Assembly (NCBI GenBank): GCA_902362435.1
Contig: CABIWW010000001.1
Location: 193,684-257,683 of the forward strand
Source of the DNA: Eubacteriaceae bacterium
GTDB lineage: Bacteria; Bacillota; Clostridia; Peptostreptococcales; Anaerovoracaceae
Direction of reading: 5' to 3'
DNA length: 64,000 bases
The notes below the pieces were generated by a model, which saw nothing but the letters and a program-made list of their open reading frames with translations, did not search any database and was not told the DNA's origin. The position numbers and the translations under genes are program-made. This document shows positions 1-9,696 of the stretch, in pieces (within the stretch, counting starts at the first letter, position 1; each line of letters opens with the position of its first letter).

Positions 1-1196
1 TAAATGCAGAGGCTCACGGCGCATGGGTCAACAGCCTGGCGCTGGAGATCGCCGGAGTGACGGCAGATACACCTGATCCGTTCGGAGGCGAGATAGCGAG
101 AGACGAAAACGGAGAGCCGACAGGATTTCTGTACGAATCCGCTATCGAATATGTGGCGGCCCACGCTCTGATCTTTACAGAGGAACAGGAGAAGACTTTC
201 CTCAGAAAGTACATGGCAGATGCTGCGGAGCTCGGGATTACAGGAGTAGTGGATGTACAGCCGTATTTCGGAAAGGATCTGGGGTCGCTGGACGTCTACA
301 CCGGAATGGAGTCCGACGGAGAGCTGACAGTAAGGATAACTGCGGCAGCGAATCTGCTCGGGGATCTGGACGAGGCGCTTGAGAACAGTAAGAAATACTG
401 CACGGAAAAGGTGCGCGCACATATGCTGAAGCAGTTCGTGGACGGCGTCATCACGACGCACACCGCGCTGCTGCTGGAAGATTACACGGACGCGCCGGGC
501 AACAGAGGAACTCAGCTTTCCGAGCTCGAGAAGATAGATGCCGCAGTTCAGGAAGGGCATAAGCGAGGACTGTGGATCAAGATACATGCGATCGGTGACC
601 GCGCTATAAGATTCACCATAGACAGCTATGAAAAGGCGATAAAGACTTATGGTGCGAACGGATGCAGGCACGCCATCGAACATGTCGAGATGGTCACTGA
701 CAGCGATATCAAGAGGTTCGGGCAGCTGGGTCTGATACCGTCGGTGCAGCCTGAGCATATAGGTCTGATGCCTACGTGGGAAGGCGAGGAATACCGCGTG
801 AGCATAGGTGAGGAAAGGGCAGGCCGCACATGGCCGTTCAGGAGCCTTCTGGAAAGCGCAGGCGTGCTGGCGATCGGAAGCGACTGTCCGGTAGTTGACA
901 ATAATCCGTTTTATGCCATCCATCGCGGAGTGACACGTCTTCACGATGACGGACTGCCGGAAGGCGGCTGGAACCCGACGCAGAAGCTGACAGTAGCTGA
1001 TATACTCAGGGGATACACGCTGGGATCGGCATACGGGATCGGCAGAGAGGACGAACTCGGTACTCTCGAGGAAGGAAAATTCGCGGATATAGCGGTCATC
1101 GACAGGAACCTTTTCGAAGCTGAGCCTGAAGATATACGGAGCGCAAATGTCGATATGACGATAATGGACGGAGAAGTCATATTTGAAAGAGCGTGA
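1..1196 (+). CDS. YtcJ-like amidohydrolase, 5'-truncated by window edge
   Basis: The reading frame is open from base 3, so the gene begins left of the window; the GTG at 57 is internal. The family is metal-dependent hydrolases of the Amidohydrolase_3/YtcJ type, which cleave C-N bonds of amides and related compounds; the substrate cannot be named. Visible hallmarks are the KQFVDGV..HTA segment (about 428-470), the HAIGD motif (585-599), the RHAIEHVE segment (668-690), the late SDCP motif (about 880) and the C-terminal LEEGKFADIAVID signature. About 397 residues are visible, roughly three quarters of a usual 530-residue member. The first visible residues (AHGAWVNS, TPDPFGG) align with the end of the partial gene at the right edge (CHGAWLNS, TPDPENG) but differ, so the two are paralogues. 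A bidirectional terminator follows. Confidence 0.85.
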   Translation, partial: NAEAHGAWVNSLALEIAGVTADTPDPFGGEIARDENGEPTGFLYESAIEYVAAHALIFTEEQEKTFLRKYMADAAELGITGVVDVQPYFGKDLGSLDVYTGMESDGELTVRITAAANLLGDLDEALENSKKYCTEKVRAHMLKQFVDGVITTHTALLLEDYTDAPGNRGTQLSELEKIDAAVQEGHKRGLWIKIHAIGDRAIRFTIDSYEKAIKTYGANGCRHAIEHVEMVTDSDIKRFGQLGLIPSVQPEHIGLMPTWEGEEYRVSIGEERAGRTWPFRSLLESAGVLAIGSDCPVVDNNPFYAIHRGVTRLHDDGLPEGGWNPTQKLTVADILRGYTLGSAYGIGREDELGTLEEGKFADIAVIDRNLFEAEPEDIRSANVDMTIMDGEVIFERA

Positions 1197-1266
1197 TTTC
1201 AGGAAATCACAAGAGTCCATGAATCTTTAACAAATCCATACTTACAATTCTTACTTAATATACAAT

Positions 1267-1324
1267 AAAAATGCAGGAACTGCGGCGTGAGAAGTGAGCA
1301 TCTCATGCCGTTTCCTGCATTTTT
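1267..1324. terminator. bidirectional intrinsic terminator
   Basis: A long inverted repeat (AAAAATGCAGGAA paired with TTCCTGCATTTTT, with inner GCGGC/GCCG and TGAGA/TCTCA pairing) is flanked by A-tract and T-tract, so it can end the rightward amidohydrolase and the leftward asnB transcript. It sits between two converging genes, as expected. Confidence 0.85.
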
Positions 1325-1403
1325 GCACACTGCGAATATACCTGACAGGTGCAGAATAAATATGAAAGTTCAAAGTATAACGCCTGAAAGTGAAAATCAA
1401 AGC

Positions 1404-2981
1404 TTAAAGTCCGCTGGCTCCATAGTTTGAAAGCACTCTGGCTGACGGATCCTTTACGTCACAGCCTTCCCATGAAGCGTTAGGCATCCAGAAGCCTGCG
1501 ATCATTTCAGCCTGTCCCGGATAGTACTTTTCGAAGATCTCTCTGTAGAGCAAGGATTCCTTAGTAAACGGTGTGGCATAGCTGTAGCGTGACGCTTTTT
1601 CTGCGAACTCCGCATCTGTGTAACGGCTTTCGGCATACTCTTTCAGGTAGTCGACCATGGAGTGCCCTACGGCGTCTGAGAACGCAGCTTTTTCGCGGAA
1701 AAGTATGTCGTGAGGGAGATAGTCGCCTTCGAATGCGTGGCGCAGCAGGTATTTGCCCTTGCCGTAGATGTTCATCTTCTTTGCAGGGTCTACGGCCATC
1801 ACGTATTTTACGAAGTCGATATCGCCGAACGGAACGCGCGCTTCCAGCGAGTTTGCGGAGATGCAGCGGTCTGCGCGGAGCACGTCGTACATATGCAGCT
1901 CGCGGATGCGCTTTTCTGACTCTTTCTGGAATTCTTCTGCGGAAGGTGCGAAATCGGTGTATTTGTAGCCGAAAAGCTCGTCGGATATCTCGCCTGTGAG
2001 CAGCACGCGTATGTCGGTGTTCTCGTGTATCCATCTGCAGAGCAGGTACATGCCCATGCTGGCTCTGACGGTAGTGATGTCGTAGGTGCCGAGTATGCTG
2101 ATGACTTCTTCCAGCGAGTCGAGGACCTGTTGCTTCGTCATGATCACCTCGGTGTGGTCGCTGCCGATATAGTCGGCGACCTGTTTCGCATATTTGAGGT
2201 CGATAGCGTCTTCACTCATGCCTATCGCGAAGGTGCGTATCGGTGTGCTGCTTTCTCTGGCGGCGATGGCACATACGAGCGATGAATCCAGACCGCCTGA
2301 GAGCAGGAATCCGACCTTGGCGTCGGCAATAAGCCTCTTGCCGACCCCGGCAGTGAGCTTTTCGCGTATCTTCCGGCATACCGTTTCAGTGTCGTCTGTG
2401 ATGATGCTGCTGACTTCTGCTATGTCGCAGTAGCATACGAACTCCCCGTCCTTGTAGTAATGTCCCGGTGGGAAGGGTCTGATGCGATCGCACAGACCTG
2501 TGAGGTTTTTTGGTTCGCTTGCAAATACTATGGTGCCGCGACTGTCGTGACCGTAATAGAGCGGGCGGATGCCGATCGGGTCTCTGGCTGCGATATAGCT
2601 GTCTGTTTCGGCATCATATATTATCATCGCGAATTCGGCGTCGAGCATCGCGAACATGTCTGTGCCGTATTCTCTGTACATGGGGAGCAGGATCTCGCAG
2701 TCGGATCCGCTTGCAAATTCGTACTTTGCGGAGAGCTCGGCCTTGAGTTTTTCGAATCCGTAGATCTCGCCGTTGCATACGGCATAGCTGCCGTCGAGCT
2801 CGAACGGCTGCATCCCTTCAGGTGTGAGCCCCATGATGGCCAGGCGGTGAAAGGCCAGCAGACCGTTTCCTGTGTCTGTGATGCGGCTGTCGTCCGGGCC
2901 TCTCGATATCGTCTTGTCAAATCCTTCTATAAATTCATGCATTGCGGCGCAGGGGCCGCAGTAGCCCATGATAGAACACAT
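1404..2981 (-). CDS. asnB: asparagine synthase (glutamine-hydrolysing)
   Basis: This enzyme makes asparagine from aspartate, ATP and glutamine-derived ammonia in the cytosol. The protein starts MCSIMGY, placing the class-II amidotransferase nucleophile Cys at residue 2. The N-terminal glutaminase half shows RGPDDS, NGEIYG and GSDCE; the synthetase half has the ATP-pyrophosphatase loop SGGLDSS near residue 228. At 525 residues it is close to E. coli AsnB (554). A clear AGGAGG precedes the ATG. It lies 13 bases downstream of glnN on the same strand, so the two are almost certainly co-transcribed: glutamine is made by one product and spent by the next. There is no sign of damage. Confidence 0.93.
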   Translation of the reverse strand: MCSIMGYCGPCAAMHEFIEGFDKTISRGPDDSRITDTGNGLLAFHRLAIMGLTPEGMQPFELDGSYAVCNGEIYGFEKLKAELSAKYEFASGSDCEILLPMYREYGTDMFAMLDAEFAMIIYDAETDSYIAARDPIGIRPLYYGHDSRGTIVFASEPKNLTGLCDRIRPFPPGHYYKDGEFVCYCDIAEVSSIITDDTETVCRKIREKLTAGVGKRLIADAKVGFLLSGGLDSSLVCAIAARESSTPIRTFAIGMSEDAIDLKYAKQVADYIGSDHTEVIMTKQQVLDSLEEVISILGTYDITTVRASMGMYLLCRWIHENTDIRVLLTGEISDELFGYKYTDFAPSAEEFQKESEKRIRELHMYDVLRADRCISANSLEARVPFGDIDFVKYVMAVDPAKKMNIYGKGKYLLRHAFEGDYLPHDILFREKAAFSDAVGHSMVDYLKEYAESRYTDAEFAEKASRYSYATPFTKESLLYREIFEKYYPGQAEMIAGFWMPNASWEGCDVKDPSARVLSNYGASGL

Positions 2982-2994
2982 TGTTATTCCTCCT

Positions 2995-5091
<2,097 letters not shown>

Positions 5092-5136
5092 GATCTTTAC
5101 CTTTCCTTTCCGGTGATCTGCCCGTAAAAAGCAAAC

Positions 5137-5183
5137 GAGGCAGTGACGTCTGGGATACTTGTGATCCAGGACACCATTGCCTC
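5137..5183 (-). terminator. glnN leader, promoter-distal hairpin
   Basis: On the minus strand GAGGCA pairs with TGCCTC around an imperfect inner stem (GTCCTGGAT against ATCCCAGAC) and is followed by GTTTGCTTTTT. It lies about 45 bases before glnN and after its promoter, so it looks like an attenuator rather than the end of a gene. The inner stem has bulges, so strength is uncertain. Confidence 0.5.
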
Positions 5184-5280
5184 ATTTACTAAAAAAAATG
5201 TCAAATATGTCAGGCTCCCCTGCGAGTGGGATCGGCAGTGCGAAATTTTTAAAGAGGTTTGTCAAGAGTGCACTGCACAT

Positions 5281-5315
5281 AAAAAGGCGTCAGAGAGTGT
5301 TTACTCTGAGACGCC
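5281..5315 (-). terminator. glnN leader, promoter-proximal intrinsic terminator
   Basis: The stem GGCGTC/GACGCC, a 2x2 internal loop, a second stem AGAGT/ACTCT and a four-base loop are followed on the minus strand by five T residues. It begins about 13 bases after the predicted glnN start point. No rightward gene ends here, so the natural reading is an early transcription attenuator in the glnN-asnB leader. Confidence 0.65.
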
Positions 5316-5334
5316 TTTGCCTTCATGACTCGTT

Positions 5335-5362
5335 ATTATACTCGCATTTTTAGAATAATCAA
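5335..5362 (-). promoter_or_regulatory. sigma-A promoter of glnN-asnB
   Basis: On the minus strand TTGATT is followed after 16 bases by a perfect TATAAT. It points leftward into the leader of glnN and is divergent from the glnA promoter. Confidence 0.7.
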
Positions 5363-5468
5363 CCCCTTTTTTGAAAAAAATCAAATTTTACTGAAAGTAT
5401 TGTCGAATATATACTCGTGTATACCGAGAAAGCATGCACAATAAAATGTCGAAAAAGCGACAAAAAAG

Positions 5469-5498
5469 TTGACAGAATGGACGGCACGGGGGTATAAT
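5469..5498 (+). promoter_or_regulatory. sigma-A promoter of glnA
   Basis: Perfect TTGACA and TATAAT hexamers are separated by 18 bases. The predicted start near 5505 gives a leader of about 108 nt that contains a strong terminator. Confidence 0.8.
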
Positions 5499-5512
5499 AA
5501 AAAATCAACGGG

Positions 5513-5589
5513 CAAAGACGTTCGTACGGATCGAGTAAGGAAGAGGAGTATTCCTTATTTGTTTGTGCAGGTCTTTGTTTTTTTGTTTT
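5513..5589 (+). terminator. glnA leader attenuator
   Basis: CAAAGAC (5513-5519) pairs with GTCTTTG (5571-5577), which runs straight into TTTTTTTGTTTT. Inside lie a small hairpin (TTCG/CGAG, loop about 5525-5531) and a better one (TAAGGAA 5536-5542 with TTCCTTA 5551-5557). A terminator 24 bases ahead of the glnA start must be bypassed for expression. Paired small hairpins before a terminator are the layout used by ANTAR antiterminators, and an ANTAR gene is two genes downstream. However, the loops (7 and 8 nt) do not clearly fit the ANTAR hexaloop rule (A at 1, G at 4). Confidence 0.7.
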
Positions 5590-5612
5590 ACCGGAAAGGC
5601 AGGGAATAGGAA

Positions 5613-6821
5613 ATGATGTATTCGAAGGATGAAGTGATGCAGTTTGTCGAAGAGGAGGATGTAAAGTTCATTCGTATGGCATTCTGTGATATTTACGGCA
5701 GACAGAAAAATATTTCGATCATGCCGAAAGAGCTTGAACGCGCATTTGAATACGGTATCGCCATCGATGCTTCAGCTGTCGACGGCTTCGGGGGCGAGGT
5801 GTATTCCGATCTGCTGCTTAGTCCGGATTCATCGACTCTGTCATTCCTTCCGTGGAGACCGGAGCACGGCAAGGTAGTGCGCATGTTCTGCAATGTGATG
5901 CGCCCCGACGGGAATGCTTTCGAGGCCGATACGAGGAGGATACTTCAGGACGCGGTCTCTGCCGCGGAAAGCGAGGGTATCTCATTTGCGTTCGGATCGG
6001 AGATGGAGTTCTACCTTTTCAACAGAGATGAAAACGGCAGGCCGTCAGATGTACCGTATGATGAGGCGGGATATATGGATATAGCGCCGGAGGACAAGGG
6101 CGAGAACGTAAGGCGCGAGATATGTCTGACGCTCGAGCAGATGGGCATAAGGCCGGAAAGCTCTCATCACGAGGAGGGCCCGGGGCAGAATGAAATAGAC
6201 TTCAGATATGCAGAGCCTCTGAAGGCTGCAGATGATGCGGTCACTTTCCATTCGGTCGTGAATTCGATAGCGACGCTGAACGGTATATATGCGGATTTTT
6301 CGCCAAAGCCGATAAAGGGCAGGTCGGGGAACGGCATGCACATAAATTTCTCCGCAAAGTGCAGTACAGGTAGAGATGTGCTCCCGCATGTGATAGCGGG
6401 AATACTGGAGCATATTTCTGAGATGACGGTATTCCTGAACACGGTGGAGGATTCGTACGAGAGACTGGGATCGGATAAGGCTCCGCAGTATATATCGTGG
6501 TCGAGCGAAAACAGGTCGCAGCTTATAAGGATACCTGCGGCTTTCGGAGAGTACAGACGCGCGGAGCTTAGGTCGCCGGATCCTTTGTGCAATCCATATC
6601 TGGCATATGCGCTGCTGATACACGCGGGACTTGACGGGATCAGGAACGGATACGATCTGCCGCAGCCTGCGGACATAAATCTGTACACCGCGCCTGCGGA
6701 AGTGACGGCAGGGTACGAAAGGCTGCCTGGGAATCTGGATGATGCCAGGAAACTTGCGGTGAACAGCGATTTCATCGCGTCGGTACTTCCGGATATGCTG
6801 ATAGAGCACTACACGAGGTGA
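5613..6821 (+). CDS. glnA: short GSI-type glutamine synthetase
   Basis: This is a GSI-fold ligase joining ammonia to glutamate at ATP cost; a gamma-glutamyl ligase with another amine cannot be excluded. Visible are the N-terminal beta-grasp region (FCDIYGR), the metal/ATP-site segments GSEMEFYLF (about 128), NEIDF (about 193), GNGMHINFS (about 239) and NRSQLIRIP with ELRSPDP. At 402 residues it is about 40 shorter than B. subtilis GlnA and stops just after the IEHY segment. The flap segment that reads VPGYEAP in B. subtilis GlnA reads GSDKAP here, so the usual Glu is replaced. The downstream ANTAR regulator and the leader attenuator point to control by antitermination. The ATG at 5616 is an alternative start. 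Confidence 0.85.
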   Translation: MMYSKDEVMQFVEEEDVKFIRMAFCDIYGRQKNISIMPKELERAFEYGIAIDASAVDGFGGEVYSDLLLSPDSSTLSFLPWRPEHGKVVRMFCNVMRPDGNAFEADTRRILQDAVSAAESEGISFAFGSEMEFYLFNRDENGRPSDVPYDEAGYMDIAPEDKGENVRREICLTLEQMGIRPESSHHEEGPGQNEIDFRYAEPLKAADDAVTFHSVVNSIATLNGIYADFSPKPIKGRSGNGMHINFSAKCSTGRDVLPHVIAGILEHISEMTVFLNTVEDSYERLGSDKAPQYISWSSENRSQLIRIPAAFGEYRRAELRSPDPLCNPYLAYALLIHAGLDGIRNGYDLPQPADINLYTAPAEVTAGYERLPGNLDDARKLAVNSDFIASVLPDMLIEHYTR

Positions 6822-6853
6822 ATGAAGGACAGAGGATATAAGGAGCCGGAAAA

Positions 6854-6888
6854 GCGCAAAGCGCAGGACAGGGCACAGCGTGCCTTTT
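6854..6888 (+). terminator. weak hairpins between glnA and the ANTAR gene
   Basis: GCGC-AAA-GCGC (6854-6864) is followed by GGCAC-AGC-GTGCC (6872-6884) and TTTT. The second has the shape of a weak terminator and could lower read-through into the regulator gene. Confidence 0.4.
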
Positions 6889-6931
6889 GCATAAATCATC
6901 GCATTGTTTTCAGGGAAAGGGGGAAAAGCAG

Positions 6932-7516
6932 ATGGATCTTATGGAACACAGCTACAGCGTTCTTGTCGTATCATCGTCCGCAAAATTCAATGATTCACTG
7001 ATGAAGCTTCTCCCGGAGACCCGTTACGGTCCGGTGATAACTGTGGGGGATGTCGCCGCGGCGAGAAGATGCATGCTCGAGCGGGATTTTGATATCGTTG
7101 TCATAAACACTCCTCTGCCGGACGACTTCGGGACGGAGCTGGCTCTGGACATATGCGAGAGCACAGGGACCGGCGTGCTGTTTTTTGTAAGGTCCGATAT
7201 CTATCACGATGTGAATGCGCGCGTTTCTCCGCATGGCGTGCTGACTGTATCAAAGCCTGCGCCTGTCACGGCGATAAATCAGTCGCTGATGATACTCTGC
7301 GGCATGAGGGAGCGGCTGAGGCGCATGGAAAAAAAGACAGCATCCATCGAAGAGAAGATGGAGGAGATCCGTATCGTGAACCGTGCCAAGCTCCTGCTGA
7401 TAGAACAGCTCAAGATGACGGAAAAAGAGGCGCACCGCTACATAGAAAAACACGCTATGGACAGGTGTGTAACGAGACGTGATATAGCAGAGAAGATAAT
7501 TTCGATATATAAATAG
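6932..7516 (+). CDS. ANTAR-domain antiterminator with degenerate receiver
   Basis: The product is predicted to be an RNA-binding transcription antiterminator. Residues 1-120 resemble a response-regulator receiver and the last about 55 form an ANTAR domain (NRAKLLLIEQL, MTEKEAHRYIEKHAMD). A helical linker rich in Arg, Lys and Glu joins them. The receiver lacks the acidic pocket (VLVVSSS where VLVVDDD is usual) and the phospho-acceptor position appears to be Asn in VVINTPLP; the late Lys (SKP) remains. It is therefore unlikely to be switched by phosphorylation. ATG 6932 is preferred because GGGAAAGGGGG precedes it; an in-frame start at 6887 has no ribosome site. Clostridial ANTAR proteins beside glnA (NitR type) control nitrogen genes, which fits this location. 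Confidence 0.85.
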   Translation: MDLMEHSYSVLVVSSSAKFNDSLMKLLPETRYGPVITVGDVAAARRCMLERDFDIVVINTPLPDDFGTELALDICESTGTGVLFFVRSDIYHDVNARVSPHGVLTVSKPAPVTAINQSLMILCGMRERLRRMEKKTASIEEKMEEIRIVNRAKLLLIEQLKMTEKEAHRYIEKHAMDRCVTRRDIAEKIISIYK

Positions 7517-7636
7517 GATGCCGGCGGTCCGGGATCCGGCAGGTGTCTGCAGATTTCTGAAGATGTCTGAAGATGTCTGCGGGCACAGCGAAGAACCGGC
7601 AGCACCGCAGCGTGAAAAATAACGGAGGATTTTGAG

Positions 7637-9088
7637 ATGAGCGAGAACATACATGAGGAATGCGGCGTCTTCGGCGTATATGCTAAGGAACAGTCGGACG
7701 TTGCAGGCATAGCATATTACGGGCTTTACGCACTTCAGCACAGAGGCCAGGAAAGCTGCGGCATGGTCGTCAATGATGACGGCGTGTTTGTTTCGCGCAA
7801 AGACCTGGGGCTTGTGAACGAAGTGTTTTCTAAAGATGCACTGCGGAGTTTTCCGCATGGTAAGATGGTCGTCGGACATGTCAGATACGGTACGACGGGC
7901 GCTACCAGCCGGTCGAACTGTCAGCCGATAGAGGTGAATCACCAGAAGGGGAAGATGGCGCTGGCACATAACGGCAACCTCAGCAATGCGTTCGAACTCA
8001 GAAGCGAGCTTGAGCTGAACGGCGCGATTTTCCACACGACGAGCGATACGGAGATAATCGCATATATCGTCACGCAGGAACGGCTGAAAACTCCGTCTAT
8101 AGAAAAGGCTCTGAGCAGTGCTATGTCAAGGCTCGACGGAGCGTATTCGCTGGTGCTCATGTCTGCCGCGAAGCTGATAGCTGCGAGGGATCCGTACGGT
8201 TTCAGGCCTCTCTGCTACGGCGTCATGCCGGACGGTACATATGTAGTGGCGTCAGAAAGCTGTGCGCTGGCTTCTGTGGGGGCGAAGTTCGAGCGCGATG
8301 TGCTGCCGGGCGAGATACTGGTCTTTGACGACAGCGGCGTGAGGTCGGATCGTACTCACTGCGGAAAGAAAGAACGCCATATATGTGTATTCGAATATAT
8401 ATACTTTGCAAGGCCTGATTCAGTGATCGATCAGGTGTCGGTGCACGAAACCAGAAAGCGCTCGGGCAGGATCCTTGCCAGATCTCATCCGGCTGATGTC
8501 GATGTGGTTGTCGGTGTGCCTGATTCGGGAATAGATGCGGCTCTGGGATACTCACAGGAGTCCGGTGTACCGTACGGCATGGGCTTTATAAAAAACAAGT
8601 ACATAGGCAGGACTTTCATATCACCGGGGCAGGACAGCAGGCTCGACAAGGTGAGGATAAAGCTGAATCCTATACGCGAGGAAGTAGCAGGCAAGAGAGT
8701 CATGATAATAGATGATTCGATTGTTAGAGGTACGACGAGCGGGCAGATCGTGAAGCTGCTGAGGGATGCAGGCGCGATAGAGGTGCACATGAGGATATCG
8801 GCGCCGCCTTTCATCAATCCGTGTTATTACGGGACTGACATAGATTCGAGGGAGAATCTGATAGCATGTCATCATTCTGTCGATGAGATAGCTGATATCA
8901 TCGGAGCTGACAGTCTGGGATTCCTGCCGGAGGAAGAGCTTCGTTCACTGGTAGGATGCGACGAATACTGTCATGCCTGTTTCAGCGGCGAGTATCCGAC
9001 TGCGATACCCGTGAGCACACAGAAGGACAGGTTCGAAGCGAAGCTTTCTGATAAGGACAGGGAGCCTGGAACTCAGGATAAGAAGTAA
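7637..9088 (+). CDS. purF: amidophosphoribosyltransferase
   Basis: It catalyses the first committed step of purine synthesis: PRPP plus glutamine to phosphoribosylamine. The start MSENIHEECGVFG indicates an eight-residue propeptide removed to expose Cys9 as the catalytic N-terminus. The PRPP-binding loop VMIIDDSIVRGTTSG lies near residue 355. Cysteines in HICVFEY (about 249), NPCYYG (about 396) and DEYCHAC (about 444 and 447) match the four 4Fe-4S ligands of the B. subtilis-type enzyme, so an oxygen-sensitive cluster is expected. Length (483) is normal. It stands alone, without other purine genes, directly after the ANTAR gene, consistent with grouping by glutamine use. Its 120-base upstream region holds a GCCGG/CCGGC hairpin and two copies of TCTGAAGATG. 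Confidence 0.95.
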   Translation: MSENIHEECGVFGVYAKEQSDVAGIAYYGLYALQHRGQESCGMVVNDDGVFVSRKDLGLVNEVFSKDALRSFPHGKMVVGHVRYGTTGATSRSNCQPIEVNHQKGKMALAHNGNLSNAFELRSELELNGAIFHTTSDTEIIAYIVTQERLKTPSIEKALSSAMSRLDGAYSLVLMSAAKLIAARDPYGFRPLCYGVMPDGTYVVASESCALASVGAKFERDVLPGEILVFDDSGVRSDRTHCGKKERHICVFEYIYFARPDSVIDQVSVHETRKRSGRILARSHPADVDVVVGVPDSGIDAALGYSQESGVPYGMGFIKNKYIGRTFISPGQDSRLDKVRIKLNPIREEVAGKRVMIIDDSIVRGTTSGQIVKLLRDAGAIEVHMRISAPPFINPCYYGTDIDSRENLIACHHSVDEIADIIGADSLGFLPEEELRSLVGCDEYCHACFSGEYPTAIPVSTQKDRFEAKLSDKDREPGTQDKK

Positions 9089-9154
9089 AGAAGAAAAGTC
9101 AAGCAGGGCGGTCTCGCATCGAAACCTTTCAGCATGATCGAAGCGGGAGCGACT

Positions 9155-9208
9155 GATACAGGCGGAGGCTGTATCCGGCAGAGATGCCGGAAACGGTCTC
9201 TGTTTTTT
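9155..9208 (+). terminator. purF terminator with an alternative fold
   Basis: GAGA-CCG-gaaa-CGG-CTC followed by TTTTTT (about 9180-9208) is a normal intrinsic terminator. Just before it, GATACAG/CTGTATC (9155-9175) and CCGGCA-GAGA-TGCCGG (9175-9190) form two stable hairpins; the second overlaps the terminator's 5' arm, so the two folds exclude each other. Confidence 0.65.
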
Positions 9209-9216
9209 ATTATGTA

Positions 9217-9240
9217 GGAAATATCAATTTCGATATTTCC
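9217..9240. promoter_or_regulatory. palindrome GGAAATATC-N6-GATATTTCC
   Basis: A perfect 9-base inverted repeat with a 6-base centre lies just after the purF terminator. It has the form of a dimeric repressor or activator site. No promoter hexamers could be tied to it. Confidence 0.45.
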
Positions 9241-9327
9241 GGAATATCAAGAAAAGTTTCACATGAAAATATGTGGTGAAGCCACTTTTGTTCTAACCTA
9301 ATTGACAAGAGGGGGCCATGAGGAAAA

Positions 9328-9584
9328 TACCAAAAGTAAGATAGACAATAGTATGATTTTGGTAAAATACACCCTGTTAGCTCGCTTGCATATATGTGTG
9401 ATTACCAAAGAGATGAGTTGAAGCGCTTTTCTTTGGTATTTTTTGTTAAAAAAGCCCGATTTTGAAAGTTTTTTTACCAAGATCGATCGATTGCAAGCTG
9501 GATCTTGGTAATAGGGAAGGTCTAGGCGCCTTGTTTTTTTGAAAAAATGCTAAAACAGAAATGTGTAATGATGTTTTTTGGTAA
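9328..9584. repeat. cluster of TACCAA/TTGGTA inverted repeats
   Basis: Three inverted repeats share a TACCAA/TTGGTA core but have different, still complementary, extensions: TACCAAAA/TTTTGGTA (9328-9364), TACCAAAGA/TCTTTGGTA (9403-9438, followed by six T) and TTACCAAGATC/GATCTTGGTAA (9474-9511). A fourth half-site TTGGTAA is at 9578. The region is AT-rich and has no credible ORF. It may be a set of binding sites or RNA hairpins; the middle one could work as a terminator. Function unknown. Confidence 0.6.
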
Positions 9585-9696
9585 TTTATTCATGTGTGAC
9601 GCAGAATAACTGTCTGCGAAAAAAGAAGAAAAACAGACCATTCGGGGAGCAGCATCTGTTCATTGATATCGTTCAGCAGCATATGATGTAGAACTT

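Noticed and set aside
5281..5315. Terminator for a rightward gene
   Set aside because: No rightward gene ends upstream, and the T-run is on the minus-strand side, so it is assigned to the glnN leader.
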